NCBI GenBank assembly: GCA_037976565.1
Contig: CP137668.1
Span: forward strand, 20,808,251 to 20,872,250
Reading direction: 5' to 3'
DNA length: 64,000 nucleotides
DNA from: Mesocentrotus franciscanus
Taxonomy: Eukaryota; Echinodermata; Echinoidea; Camarodonta; Strongylocentrotidae
Made by a program: the position numbers and the translations under genes. Every line of letters starts with the position of its first letter. Position 1 is the stretch's first letter. Positions 1-12,497 of this stretch are shown in pieces. Under the pieces are notes generated by a model. It ran no database searches and had not been told where the DNA came from. It worked only from the letters and a program-made list of their open reading frames with translations.

Positions 1-3000
1 ATCAATTAATTATGATAGATTATCACATTATTAAATTGACCTCCACTTATCGCCTGAATGCAGACTCAATTCAACGTTACCGATTTAACGATGATTGTAT
101 AGACCTATCAAGGTAATATGAGCGAGTCAGAGTGGGAAATAGAAGATGACCTTATTATATCTCTCAATGTCAAGGTCACGAGCAATTTTCTGATTATGAT
201 ATGGTTCGAGGTACCATGGTTACAGAGTCATACCTTGAAAGTGATACCACGGAATACACAGACCTTACACCCCTCCACTATCCTCTATGCGATTTTAAAC
301 CCTTTGATCAATTTCAGTTTATTGAAGGTAACGTTTCTATGAACATCACAATCAGCCCCCCAAGAGAATTGTAATATTCCTTGGACACTTGCAATAATGA
401 CATCACACGATATAATATATTATTATCTATATAAGGCTTCCAAGTGGTACAATAAATCAGTGTATTTAATGGGTGGTATTCCGATAGCGCGTACAAAGTT
501 AAGTCTGGCTTAACTTAGTCCACACTTTTATGGAGTGCCTGTTGCAAACTCATTGACCCTGTACAGATTATTTTAATCCTGCAATGAAAAGTGTCAAAAA
601 AAATAATTTTGCAATGAAATGGGGAAAAAAAGATAATATGATTATGATCTGAATTTCAATAAAGTCCTTGGTAGATTATCTTTGTCATGAATATTGAAGG
701 AGGAAGATGAAACCTAGCATTCCATAGAAATTCTTGTTTAGTCTGGTTTAGTCCCGGTTTAACTTATGAAAATACCACCCAATATCTTTAGCGCAGTAGC
801 CGATCAATATTGTTTTCGTATTGCTCTGTCATCCGGGAACTTCAACTGTCGATACAATATTGTTTGATTATCGAATTTCGTTATTTCGCAGCCTGATATA
901 GATAATAACAATAATACTGTATGGCTTTGTTTTCGTGTGATACAAGAATAAGAATATATTGCTCGAGCTATGACAATACGAGTCCAAAATTGTCATAGCT
1001 CGAGCAATATATTCTTGTATCACACTCAAAAATCATCCAATATTATATAAATATCACCTCACAGCCAAAATATATGATCGCCATTGCCAAGTCAGAAATG
1101 TTACAGCATTGCCATGGTGAGAATTATTGCTTTTGTCTTAGCACCTTTATTATGGATGTTATTCATTGGACTTTTCTATTGCAGGTTTACATTTGCGGTT
1201 TTGCAGCGTGTGAACTTGCATAATCTATACGTGCCGATTATGTTTTGTAGGAACCTATTCCATTCCGCCCCCACCCCTCCTCCCCCTTGTTAAAGTAATG
1301 GCTGCAATGCCATGCTGCATAATGTTAGTCTGCAAGCACAGACCCTAATTTGACACTTTTTCAAAAAATCATTGTGCCTTGAGACAAGCCTAGCCCAGCT
1401 ACCTACTGGTTGTATCAATATTTCAGGAGCAGCTATACTACATGGCCTATGGTAGTCTTATAGTGCAGACTCTCTTTTACGACTGACCAGGGTTTGTGCC
1501 TGCAAACTAGCATAATGTGTCCCTCGATTCTGCTGTCACTGCTACTAAAACTCCAATGAATATTAAAGTTTCTACTTTCAATTCGGTTTCAGGAGGAGAG
1601 ATGGTATTACTCCGGTGACAATTGTTCTGCGATCAATTTCCCTATATAGACCCTTAACCAATCTCTATCCTCACTTCGCTGTTTCATCAAATGTCACCAC
1701 ATTAAATTATATGGTTGATAATATTCCCTGCATATTTAGCTATTTCGTCTACATTTTGATTACTACGAACACAGTAATTCATGTTTCCTTCTCTAGCACT
1801 CCATCGTTACTTCCAGTATTCACCCCATCGCTGCCATCATACTCTCTGAATGATTCTAACGCCAAAATGTTACAGACATAAATAACCGTCTCCATTCAAC
1901 ACATTAAAAATGAGGCAGGCATAAACATGGCCATCAGGACTTTGTTTGGAATTAAAGTCGAGCTTCATTGGTGCCAACCCTAAATAATCCTGAGTAATCT
2001 TTTATTGACATGTGGTAAAGACGTTTGATAAAGATTACCTAGAATCCACCGTGCAGTGACTAAGAGATGCAAATGGGGTTTCCATGATCGCAGCGCCAAA
2101 CATTATATTTAAAACAGACATAAGTTGTCGATTTTAAGCCCCAGAACTGACGTAAAGTAGACGTTGTCATGACAACTGCAGTTTTGTTGTGTTCAAATAG
2201 GAATGCCGTCTGATTATGCTATAAAACATTCATTTATTTCCCATGGTTGGTTCAATAAACGAATGGATAGTAATGCACGGAACTTTCCATTTTCATGAGA
2301 TTGAAGATATGGAAAATATGAAAAATAAGATCATATAACATTTCTTTGCGATGAATCGGTCTGAATTGGTCTGTGTTGCAATCATTTATCATGACTGATT
2401 TGTCATGAACCTTTGCTTTAAACGTGATATCTTGAAATAGAATAGTCAGTATTGAAAGGGCAACTTTTATGTTCCTCGCTCGATCATGCCACATAGTTGC
2501 TTTAATATGCTTTAAACATCAACAATATATTACCCAAAGGCATGATACTAGTAAACCGATAAAGGAGAAGATCTCGCTGATAATAAAGGTTGTACTTTGT
2601 CTACCAGTTTATATTAGTTTCTCACTGACATAGTTACACGATGTGCCCAATCGACTAAAGAATTTAGTTCATACAAAAATATATAAAATGCGCAAAAGAC
2701 TGTGATCTACATGATATTGAAATAGAGTATGTGACTTAATTCTATAGGATGCAGGTCCATCAGTGTAGGCTAATGGGGTGTGACAAGGGTAGGGTGTTGG
2801 TGTTAAAGTTAAAACATTTTAAAGGGTAAAGATATTGATACTGGTCCTATATAGTCTATAGTACTGGGTTAGCTACGATACTAGATACGTGTATACCCAC
2901 AGCAACTATTCTCGCATTCGTGCGACCTGGTTCTGATGCATGGGGGGTTATGAGACGATGTATTGCTCACACCTATGATAAAATGTGAAATTATAATGGA

Positions 3001-5630
3001 CCTATAATTTAAATTCTTGTTGGTCTCGCCCACAATGTATGCATCATTGTCCACGCGTCTAGTCGTTTTTTAATAATAGCGTCTCATATACTGACATCCC
3101 GTCTATCATGATCGGATATTTGTTCATTCGTGATAATATCCAGTCATCTGTCCGTTGACTCGCTGCATGATCTTCATGAGCTATCAATTTTGATTTTAAA
3201 GATTGACTGAAACTCATGGCAATCTGTTGAATTCCAGAGATTAGGAGCCAATTTAAGTGGTTGGTTTCCAGATTAGCACATCAACCCCCAATGAAAACAA
3301 AAACCTGGCTACGCCATTGTAGCTGTCATCGCTCGAACGACGAATAGTTGTGCTGAAATTCTATCCACCTTGTATGTGGGGAATCATGGATGACGTTTTA
3401 ATCTCATCTCGGGCTTAAGTCGCCGTGGCATTTAAGACAGTCAGCTATTTATAAATCATGGCGGAGTTGCCCGGGAGAGCTTTGGCCCGAAGACCCGTGC
3501 TAGCCGCGCGCATTCGCGCTAGCGCCAATTTTAGTAATGACATTAGCGGGATAAAATGCGATTGACTGCTCGTCACCTATAGTAGCGAGGACCCCCCACA
3601 CACACACACAAACCTTCATCTTTGTCGTAACAAAGAAAAATATAAAAGCTAATGTGTCCTTTCTAACTAACACAACTTTTATTTGATATAACTTGTTTGA
3701 GCGAGTGAAATTTATCTATATGTTTACTATTGTTTTCTATGTATTACCATGCAAATGAAAAGTTAATTAGCATAGAATAGGTCCTTCGGTGCGTTCACTG
3801 CCCACATAATGCGAAATATTTGCAGACGTAAAACATGCATTTTTATTGTGTTTTTTTACAATAATGACCGCCTTTTATTCATTAATCATTATCTTTCCTT
3901 TTGAGGGTTGATAATTATTTTACTCCTAATGATTTTATTTTTACTCTACGCATTATTATCTTGTGTTTGGAAAATCTAAGGATCTTCAAAATAATGCAGT
4001 TAAAGAAGTAAACAATTTGTCATCAAAGAAATATCGATAGTTACATGTATATTCCTTGTTCAATATAAAACATAAACTTGACTTTATGTGTTAGCATTGC
4101 CGATGGTTTCATGATCCTAATAATGCCCGTGTTTATTAATCTCGTATGGAAACAATCCTTTTGTATGACAGAAGATGACATATCATTTGTTTAAACTGTT
4201 ATGAAAGAACTGTTCATTTCTTAGATCTCACTGTTCATGTATTTATAATGCTAAAATAATAATGCTATTGCAAAAATGTAAAAATTGCCTCTTTCTTTCA
4301 TTGATTCTGCAAATATGATATCACTTGTTCTGTGTGTCCCCTTGATTACAAAAAGCAAGGGATAGGCCTACGAATGTTGTAGGTTTGAACAAAGTTCTTG
4401 ACAAAGTCTATAAAATCCTTCTACGTTGTCGTCGGAGTGTAATTCATCTCTCTCTTTACATCAATCAAAATTGTACTTCCAATGTCACCTTCTAATTGGC
4501 GCTGGGGTCAGATCCTCGGATGACGTCAATCGGGGGAAGTCCGATCTGACCAATCCGATTCAAGTATCGGTGCTGAGAGATTGATGACGTATCGCTGGAA
4601 TGTACCAATCAACTGATGGCTTAATCAACGTGCCCTGGTAGAGCCTGTTCACATTGAACTCAACTTCAACTCAAAAAATTGCATTTCTCTATACTCTTCC
4701 TAGACAAATTTTGTACAGGAATAAGACATCTCTCATTTCAAGATAAAAACTGACACTTCTGCCCATTTTCTAACCCGAACATAAAATGGAGGCAATTTCC
4801 ATTTCTACCTATTAAATGTTAATCCCTTTCATTTGCTCCCGATGCAGCATCCAACTTGCTAAAAGCAATGCAATGACATTTTGTAATTAAAACGAATCGT
4901 CACATTAGCGTCTTTTCTCTTTCCTTAATGGTCGTAATAACTTTCCTTCTATAAATAAGGAGCGTACCAATTTTAATTTTAATTTTGGTCGGATGAAAAA
5001 TCAATCATGAATAGACGCAACATATCGAGTTAATCAAGAGCTCATGCACGTGATCAATGCAATTGGCGTCAGAAGTTTAATGCTACTCAAAATTCATTTC
5101 CATCAATTAATTTCAAGCCCTAATGATATATTTAAATGGATTTTTCTACCAGTAGAAAAAGGAAATTAAAAAGAACGATAGTTCGGTCGTATATTTACCC
5201 TTTAATATTATGATCTATTACGATTAAAAAAGCACAAATCATGCGGGGACTTACATACAATGTTCGACCGTATTGACATAAACCTTTCTGTAAAATCATT
5301 TTTAAATGACTTAATTTAGAATACCACGCAAGAATTGTTAAATATATCGGCCTTGACACTGTGTTAAAGTATATGGATTAACGCCCTTCTATATCTCAAC
5401 AGACGTCTTATCGATTTGATTTAGTTGAGTTCAATTTAATTTGATTCGACCTTTATCTTATTTCTTTCAACTTTTGAAAAGTAAATCTTTGAGTCTATTC
5501 CAAGTGTAAAACTGTTGCCATGTTATAAAATGTAAAATTCGTACATAATGGCGTCGTAAAGAATCCGACACTAATATTTTGCAGCCTTCCTCTCTCAAGA
5601 CAAACAGTGCCTCTCTATTAATGTATGCAA
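1..5630. other. Non-coding region, no gene recognised
   Basis: AT-rich sequence with only short open frames that show no recognisable protein. It holds the foldback at 935-1025 (listed separately), a GC-rich patch near 3460-3600 that ends in a short CA run, and a patch near 4500-4560 with a TGACGTCA CRE-like palindrome flanked by GTCAGATC and GATCTGAC. Nothing else can be supported. Confidence 0.6.
935..1025. repeat. Near-perfect 37-bp inverted repeat (foldback/hairpin)
   Basis: The left arm, beginning GTGTGATACAAGAATA, and the right arm, ending ATTCTTGTATCACAC, are reverse complements over 37 bp. The only difference seen is a 6-bp insertion in the left arm. The loop is about 12 nt, and each arm carries a CTCGAG. 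It is most likely a tiny foldback or MITE relic. A transcript would form a long perfect hairpin, so a small-RNA source is an alternative that the sequence alone cannot settle. Confidence 0.85.
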
Positions 5631-5634
5631 ATTG

Positions 5635-5788
5635 TATAATATAGAGATATCGACTGCTACGAGAGGACTGGCTGTTTTTATACGCAGGCGCGCCTCGGTG
5701 ATGGCAGGGGATTCAACTTTCCCGCGAGCCAGTATAGAAACAGCCAGTCCGCGAGTATTAAAGCAGTCGATATGACTTTTATATTATG
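5635..5788. repeat. Foldback element with arms of about 45 bp
   Basis: The blocks ATATCGACTGCT and GGACTGGCTGTTT on the left recur in reverse complement on the right (AAACAGCCAGTCC then AGCAGTCGATAT). The outer AT-rich ends also pair. Short insertions interrupt the arms. The centre is GC-rich and includes GGCGCGCC. This is typical of a short non-autonomous TIR element; no target-site duplication was identified. Confidence 0.75.
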
Positions 5789-6867
5789 CCGATCGTACGA
5801 ATTAAAACAAAAATCTACCAAGAATTCTTACCTTAGCCTTTTATTGAGTAAAGATTGGTTAAAACATCACAGAATATCTGAGACACTGTCTGTTAATCTT
5901 TGCTAGCAAAATGACTGAAAGTTTCAATCATTTGGGAATCGCAGAAAAAACCACTGTATGGTGTCCGCGCTCGCACAAAGACAATTTTAACACGTAAACA
6001 AATGGGGATCGCAGGAGGATGAGGGCACAAACTAATAGATATTATCTTGTGGGCGGGTACGAGGGCACAAATTAATGGATATTAACTTGTTGGCGGATAA
6101 GAGGGCACTTTTTAAAGATTTTTGACTGGAAGGTGGGACATGGCTAAAAATCACGACTCCAATTTCGACCAATCAGATGGCTAGATTTCTAAAGTGAGGT
6201 ATATAATATATTTAAGTACTAATTTTCATAACTGGAATATCCATTGGAATAATCAATTAAGTGAACAGAGACCTTGAACTTCAGTTACAACTTATTATAT
6301 TTTGGCATCGAGAAAACGTCAATCGATTTCGTCTTTACCTGTAATTGGAGATAATTTGCTATGGTCATGATGACCGCTTGGCCGGCAGAGAAAGTCGATA
6401 TGAATTAGCCTCGCCTATTCGATTCATAAAGCATTCTCTCTTCAAATTGATATTTCAGTCTTGAAGATATTGACGCAAAAGAAAAAAGATAACAACTAAT
6501 TATCTCTAGTAATTGAAAAGCAAAAGGACTGTATTCCTTATTATTTTGTGATATTTGGTTGATTGTGTTCATTTGCTTGTTTGTTTCCTTGTTTTTTGTT
6601 TTTTTCTTTCTACTGGTCTACATGGCATGCATGCAGAGATAGTACATATACTGTGGGTTAAAAGTTACATTACCTGTCATACAATTACTTTGAGGGCACT
6701 GTCAGCACGCTATATCAGCGTTTTTCAACCTTTTTTCGGTCACGGCACCCTTTTCAGAAGAAAGAAAAAAGTTTCGTATCACCCCTATTCCGAACTCATC
6801 ACAGAATATTAATTGTGCATCACTCTAAAATTCGTCGAGTGCCAGGTACACGCCCAGGTTAAACTGT

Positions 6868-7440
6868 TTATATAATTTCTAAGTTTTGCGAATGAGCAAA
6901 TCGAGCGAGCAAAAAATGATATAAACAATAAATGTAAAATAATGTATGTGGGCTCCCCGCCGCCAAATATACATGAATATGAGGATATTCGGGCATCTCG
7001 TTGCCCGGAATTATCCCGTTTATAAATGTTGCGAGTGAGTCAAGCGAACGAGCGTAGTAAAAATGCAATTTCAATATAAAAGATACCAAATATATACGTG
7101 TCACCTAGGTGTCAAATGGAATGATATTCGGGCACCTCCTTGCCAAAATCTGGAGGTATTCATATACTTCGCTGCCTGAAATCATACTGTTTCTAAATAA
7201 TGCGAGCGAGCGAGGAAGAAATACACAGCGGTTCTAATAAGTAATGTTTCACGAAATCGGCGCTTTTCCAAAGAGAAATTCTCTCGCGGCACCCCTCGAG
7301 ATGTCTTGCGGCACCCCTCGAGATGCCTTGCGTCCCCTCGAGATGTCTCGCGGCACCCTTCGAAATGTCTTGCGGCACCCCTCAAGATGTCTTGCACCCC
7401 GGTTGAAAAATGGTGCTCTTTACCTCCAATGGAAAGCATC
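6868..7440. repeat. Interspersed repeat, copy A (inverted relative to 10860-11260)
   Basis: It contains repeated GCGAGCGAGC-type words and 'attcgggcacct' phrases, and ends in a GCGGCACCCC minisatellite. The same landmarks occur in opposite orientation at 10860-11260: 'caaccggggtgccgcgag', 'cctcgctcacttcgct' and 'attcgggcaccttgctgcc'. Short open frames on both strands here are repeat translations, not genes. Confidence 0.6.
7285..7395. repeat. 22-bp GC-rich minisatellite, about 5 units
   Basis: The unit is GCGGCACCCCTCGAGATGTC plus two bases and is repeated about five times with small changes; one unit is shortened. Because 22 is not a multiple of three, the array opens overlapping frames with repeated peptides on both strands, which I discount as coding. 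A single unit occurs in the related element near 10860, so the array probably expanded inside copy A. Confidence 0.85.
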
Positions 7441-7449
7441 AGGGTCTGT

Positions 7450-10230
7450 CTATATTACCTGCACGAAATAATTTTCTCTGAAGTACACCAAACTTCTGAC
7501 AACCTATCGGTCAAGCTTGCTGCCATCGTGAGCTGGTGAATCGTTCTTACTGCTTTAGACAGTCCAGTATCATGATAAGATATTGTGCGGGTGTTTATTA
7601 TACCAGGTGCCGGAGAAGAGAGCACCAGTTCAAAATTGACGTCATCGTGCATGACGTGTAAACAATGCCAGTCAAGGAGAGGTCAAGGGTTAAAAGAGCA
7701 TCTGCGTATTAGCTTCTGGTATAAACGTATCACATTGGTTCGAAATCAGTTATCGGGTGGCTGATACATTTGGTACTTTGCAAAAGTCAGATAAAAAGAT
7801 GAATTGAATATGAAAGTTTATATATAACCTGTAACTTTTAAAGATATATAACACTTAAGTATCACTTTTTCCCTCAATGTGTTGTATCCCATACAGATCA
7901 TTTTTCAAGGAGAAAATATTGCAATACATTCATATCTAAAGGAGATATTATCACGCAGAAGGCGAATGAATAACTTGTACCCACCATCTCTCTCCCACCC
8001 CTCCCCCTCTCTCTCCCAACCTCCTCCCCGCTCTCCCCTCTTTAACCCTCTCTCTTCCATTCTTTACTCCCACGCCCTTCTCCTCTTTCTCCATCATTTT
8101 TCCTTTCTCCCCTTTTCTTTGCATGCATCTCATTTTTCTCCAAGTCTCTCTCCGGTCTCTTCCTCACCCCTCGAGTTACAAAACTGCAGACAATATGTGA
8201 ACAAAAACGTGCCACCGTATATCAATTTTTTTTTCAGTTCGTGTCGAATAATTTACATCAGACCACTTTTTTCATACGACGATTACTACAACGTCATTTT
8301 CCCTAAATCTTCAATAGCCGCTACATTGATAGTAATATCATTTAATTTCTATCCTCATGGGCTTAGTTTAAAGAGCGAACTCCACTTTTTGCTACTGCAA
8401 ATATTAGTCTACCCTACATCAAAGATCCCTACCCATGGATTTATCGAATTCACAACTTAGAGACTTCGGTGGAAAGCGCTTTATAAGCACCGTTTTATTA
8501 TTATTATTATTATCTTGAACTGCGTAGAATGTTAAATATGAAGAGTTTTATAACCGTGCAATTTGTATTATCGGGTAACTCAAGACATCGGGTTTCAATA
8601 GTAAAAACCCAACCAAATATGTTCGATTATTTGAAGTAGGTGATACAGAAAGAGTTAATTCGGCCTTGGTTTGTTGATAAAATCACTGACAGAGTTACAT
8701 ATTACGACGAAATTCTCATCTGTATCAATGGCATTTACTTTATAATATTTTGATCCAGTCTTTTGCAGCACATACTCTGCCGAGTTTAGGGAGAAACTTA
8801 CAATATATTTCAACAATTAAGTAGTTAAAAGATTTTTTTGCTTTAAAAAAAATGTTTCCTGAATGCATCATAATTATATCGGTCACAAACAAACAAATTC
8901 CACTGGCGTAAAAAAAAGTATTTTAAAAACCAGTTTCATTTCATCAAGTGATAACATTAATTTTCAATTACTAAAAATCGTTTCCCATTTACGAACTAAT
9001 GGAGATCCACAATGTTATTTCACAAAATGTGCGTTATATTATTTCGACATTTACTGACAATCACACATTTTCGTTAGCAAGCTAGTTATCCGACCTACAT
9101 TTACGGTTAATCACGTGATCATAATCTATCTTGACATTCGTAATTGGGCTTGATATAGGTCGAGAGTGTTGATATTCAAGGTCGGATGAATAGAGTCATT
9201 ATGAATAATTGATAGGCAATTGACATGCTTTTTCGCCTAAGGAAAACAATACAAAAGTGCGTTGGAAAAAGCAAATGCTTAAGTGTTATGACCTAGGTTA
9301 CAGCTACGTAATAAAGATTAAATGATTATCATAATTGCGCTAATTACTAACATAGCAGGTCAGACGGCTGAAAGAGAGATAGATAAACGGTTTGATGAAA
9401 AGTATGAGTTTGGCCTTGGTTGGTTCGGTGGGATAGACTCCGATGTTCATATCGAAATAATATTGTAAATATATCCTTATTAGATTAAATAGTGCTCTAG
9501 AAGAATATTCTAGAGCACTGATTTTGTTATTAAAAAGCTAATCAACACATGAATATTAAATATAACGATAAAAATGACAAAGAGTCCGTACTCACATTCT
9601 TGTTCTGTTATTATCACTATGTTGTTGATGTACTATTCCACTTTTCAAAGTGGGCTGTTCGACCAAATTTTAAGTCAAAATCTGTTGATATAAGTATTAG
9701 CTAACCTGCCAAAAGAAATGATAACTCATTACAATCAAATTTTGGAAACAAAGTTAAACAAAAAAACTTTAAAATTAAGAAAATTAGAAAGAAACATGAA
9801 TAATGTTAATAATTGAAGACTATTGAATTGAGGATATTGGATCTGAAAATAAAGAAGACAGATTGAAGTTGAAACACTATCTAATACACCTGTACAAGGG
9901 CATGAATAAACTTTTTTTTCGAAACGTTAATTCTCGAGATTTATGCTAACGACGGATTGTGAGGGATGAGTGACGTAATATATCACGAGTCGTCATTTCC
10001 TAAAGTTATTGGCGTAGCTACGGGGGGGGGGTGTGGAGGCACGAGCCTCTCCAATCGAATGGCCATGAGGTGAGGTGAGAGAGAGGGGAGTGATGAAAGC
10101 AAAGCAAAAATAAAGTGAGATAATATAAGGAGATAGATTGCTCGAAAATGCTCTGCAAACATTATTATAATATATAAATCAGTAATGTGGGGACAACATG
10201 ATAAGTCTTAAAGTGACTCAGTAACATTGC
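7450..10230. other. Non-coding region with pyrimidine tract and palindrome
   Basis: A pyrimidine-rich stretch lies at about 7985-8165 and gives spurious long frames on both strands. A SINE-like tail, AAAGCGCTTTATAAGCACC followed by an ATT microsatellite, lies at 8473-8513. A perfect palindrome lies at 9491-9519. A hAT-like end (GGCGTAGCTACGGGG) lies near 10010-10030. No gene is supported. Confidence 0.5.
9491..9519. repeat. Perfect 12-bp-arm palindrome
   Basis: AGTGCTCTAGAA, then five bases, then TTCTAGAGCACT. The arms match at every position. It is intergenic, so it is not obviously a terminator. It may be the end of a decayed element or a dimeric protein-binding site. Confidence 0.8.
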
Positions 10231-10595
10231 CTCAGATTCTGAAACAAAATCCTGGATTTAGCTCATGCTGCAATCATAATTATAAACCTTTAGGTCAGTC
10301 AGGAATCCCATGACTTTTACAAGCCGATCGCCTGTCTGATTATCGAGATATTTATGATTGGAAATCGAAATTGTCATTTTTCGTTTTCCTAACGGTTTTT
10401 ATAACACTACAGTCTATTAGGGAAAATGAGTATGGTAAAACCGGTCACTCAGAGATTTATAATTTTTTGAGGCACCTCATGATCATTTTGAAGTGCAATT
10501 TTTTTAAGGGCTTCAATATTACACCATATCACAGACACTGATAACACGTAGGGGCCGTGCAATTCAGATTTAACATTGTTAAACGATGCCTTTAA
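10231..10595. repeat. Direct interspersed repeat, copy 1 (about 365 bp)
   Basis: It runs from 'ctcagattctgaaacaaaat' to 'cgatgcctttaa' and matches 20938-21290 along its whole length with scattered substitutions, including the blocks 'ctggatttagctcatgctgc' and 'gtatggtaaaaccggtcac'. No long open frame is conserved between the copies, so this is a non-autonomous mobile element family rather than a gene duplication. Confidence 0.85.
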
Positions 10596-10859
10596 ATGAA
10601 ATCTGTTGGAAGAGGTGCGTTAAACGATTATCAAAAAAATGCTTTGGGGTGGTCCGATCTGCGTCCTTGATCAAGTGTAGGCTTAAAGCAGATAAGAAAA
10701 AGAAATGGAAGTAGGAGTGAAAGATAAAATACATAAAAAGAGGCAGAGAGAGTATGTAGTTATGTCCGTTTCACTTTAAAATACGAAATTTTCCCACTCT
10801 GAAGCGCCGACGAATATAATTATACCCCTCCCGGCCTGATCAATCTAGTGCAAAGTTTT

Positions 10860-11260
10860 TCAACCGGGGTGCCGCGAGAGAATTTTAATTATATTTAAAT
10901 TTATTTTGGAATAACGCCAACTTCATGAAAAAAAAGTATTAGAAACCGCAAGATGCCAACATATATATCACTTTGGGTATTTTGGGGAGGGAATAATATT
11001 TCAGAGATAGTAGAGTGTCTTTTTCCTCGCTCACTTCGCTAGCTCACAAATTTTGGAAACATGATAGTTTCAGGTAGCAAGATCCATGACGAAATTCGGG
11101 CACCTTGCTGCCCGAATATATTCTTGATTCGGGCATTGTAGCGCCCGAATATAACCTTATTTATTGTATTTTTACATCGAAATGAAATTCATACCAAAAT
11201 AAAGTTTCTTTTTTCCCCTCGTTCACTTCACTTCTCGCAAAAAACCATTGATTAATTAGG
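10860..11260. repeat. Interspersed repeat, copy B (inverted partner of 6868-7440)
   Basis: It carries, in opposite orientation, the same landmarks as the 6.9-7.4 kb copy: one GTGCCGCGAG minisatellite unit, 'cctcgctcacttcgct' and 'attcgggcaccttgctgccc'. The copies are diverged. A decayed, non-coding transposable element is the simplest reading. Confidence 0.55.
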
Positions 11261-11954
11261 ATGAGTCCTGGCAACGAGATCACCAAATACATAATTTTAC
11301 ATTTTATCTAGTGTATATTGATGACTAAATAACATTTTTGTCATAAATTAAAGTGCGATTTTGTTGAATTACTGACTCATGAACTAATTGTCTTCAAAGG
11401 ATTTGTTATCAGCGTGCGCAATAAAGCAATCAATCGAAGCAACTCCTCGTGTACAACGGGCATAACGAGTCAACAGCTGACGGGATCTCTTTCATTATTG
11501 TTTAAATGTGAGGACACTTGATGGTGATCAGTGCATAATTCGTGACTGACAGGAGGTGATCGTTGTCGTACTCGTGATGGAGATGAGAGCTTCCCACTCC
11601 TAGATTGCCGTGGGCGCCAAGGAAATGCTGCCTATCTCCTGTCACCTACATGAAGAGATCACAGTATGGTATAAATAGAACATGTAGAAAGGACAGAACA
11701 AGGTTCATATGAAGAAATGGATTGGTATAGGAGATATACGGGGGTAACTCTGCCCCTCCCTGTTTCGTTGTCATGGATGCATCCACGTAAAAATAAGACT
11801 TCAGTAATTGTTCATGCCTATATTGATCGCAACATTGAGGTTGCCCAGCTGACTTGCAGGGATTGAATGAGTTTATAACTGTGTGCCATATATCTTTTTG
11901 TGTACCGTCTTGTATCCGAAGACATTGTTTAGAGTGTTACAAGCTTACGCTTAA

Positions 11955-12497
11955 TCAAGTAAGTTTAATTTTAGATTTAAAAATAAAACAGTGCTCAGGA
12001 GAAACCTCAGTGTCTCCGTAATGTCCGAACTGACCCACATAACGTTTAGTCGTCGTCTTTCTTTGGACACCCTCCCAATTTCGTGTGACGGCTACGCCAC
12101 TACTTAAAATCGTTTCAGAATTCTGATGCTCCGAGGCATGACCCTGCATCCATAAGTCATTGAAAGTCGGTGAGGTTTTTATTGACTTTTCGACCGATTT
12201 AAAGCGTTGGGCAGGAAAATGAGTGCCGAATTTGGGTTGAACTCCGTGTTTTATCAAAGGTGGATGCACAACTGTCCCTCTCGGCGATGACGTCATAATA
12301 CCAAAGATGGAGGCCTTTTCGCCTTTAAGGTGAATATCGGTCCTGTTGATCTGATTATCAGAATGGCTTAAGGTGATAATGGAAATTGGATTCAATCCTT
12401 TGTTGAAATAGCATGAAAGTGATACGCTTGACTCTCTTTCTTGTGATGCTGTAACGTTCGTCTGTTCATGTCTGGCTGATATATCGTTTACATTCAT
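11955..12497 (-). CDS. Unrecognised 180-codon open frame, possibly spurious
   Basis: This uninterrupted frame from ATG is longer than expected by chance for DNA this AT-rich. I recognise no domain, signal peptide or membrane segment, and it has no splice context or obvious neighbour. The composition is unremarkable, with many Thr, Ser and Lys residues and no low-complexity run. It could be a decayed transposon coding fragment, a lineage-specific exon or a chance frame. No function is assigned. Confidence 0.15.
   Translation of the reverse strand: MNVNDISARHEQTNVTASQERESSVSLSCYFNKGLNPISIITLSHSDNQINRTDIHLKGEKASIFGIMTSSPRGTVVHPPLIKHGVQPKFGTHFPAQRFKSVEKSIKTSPTFNDLWMQGHASEHQNSETILSSGVAVTRNWEGVQRKTTTKRYVGQFGHYGDTEVSPEHCFIFKSKIKLT

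Noticed and set aside
7182..7539. Overlapping open frames on both strands with repeated peptides
   Set aside because: They translate a 22-bp minisatellite in several frames; no independent coding signal.
7879..8460. 193-codon + strand frame
   Set aside because: Much of it is a CT-rich low-complexity tract, and no recognisable domain or splice context is present.
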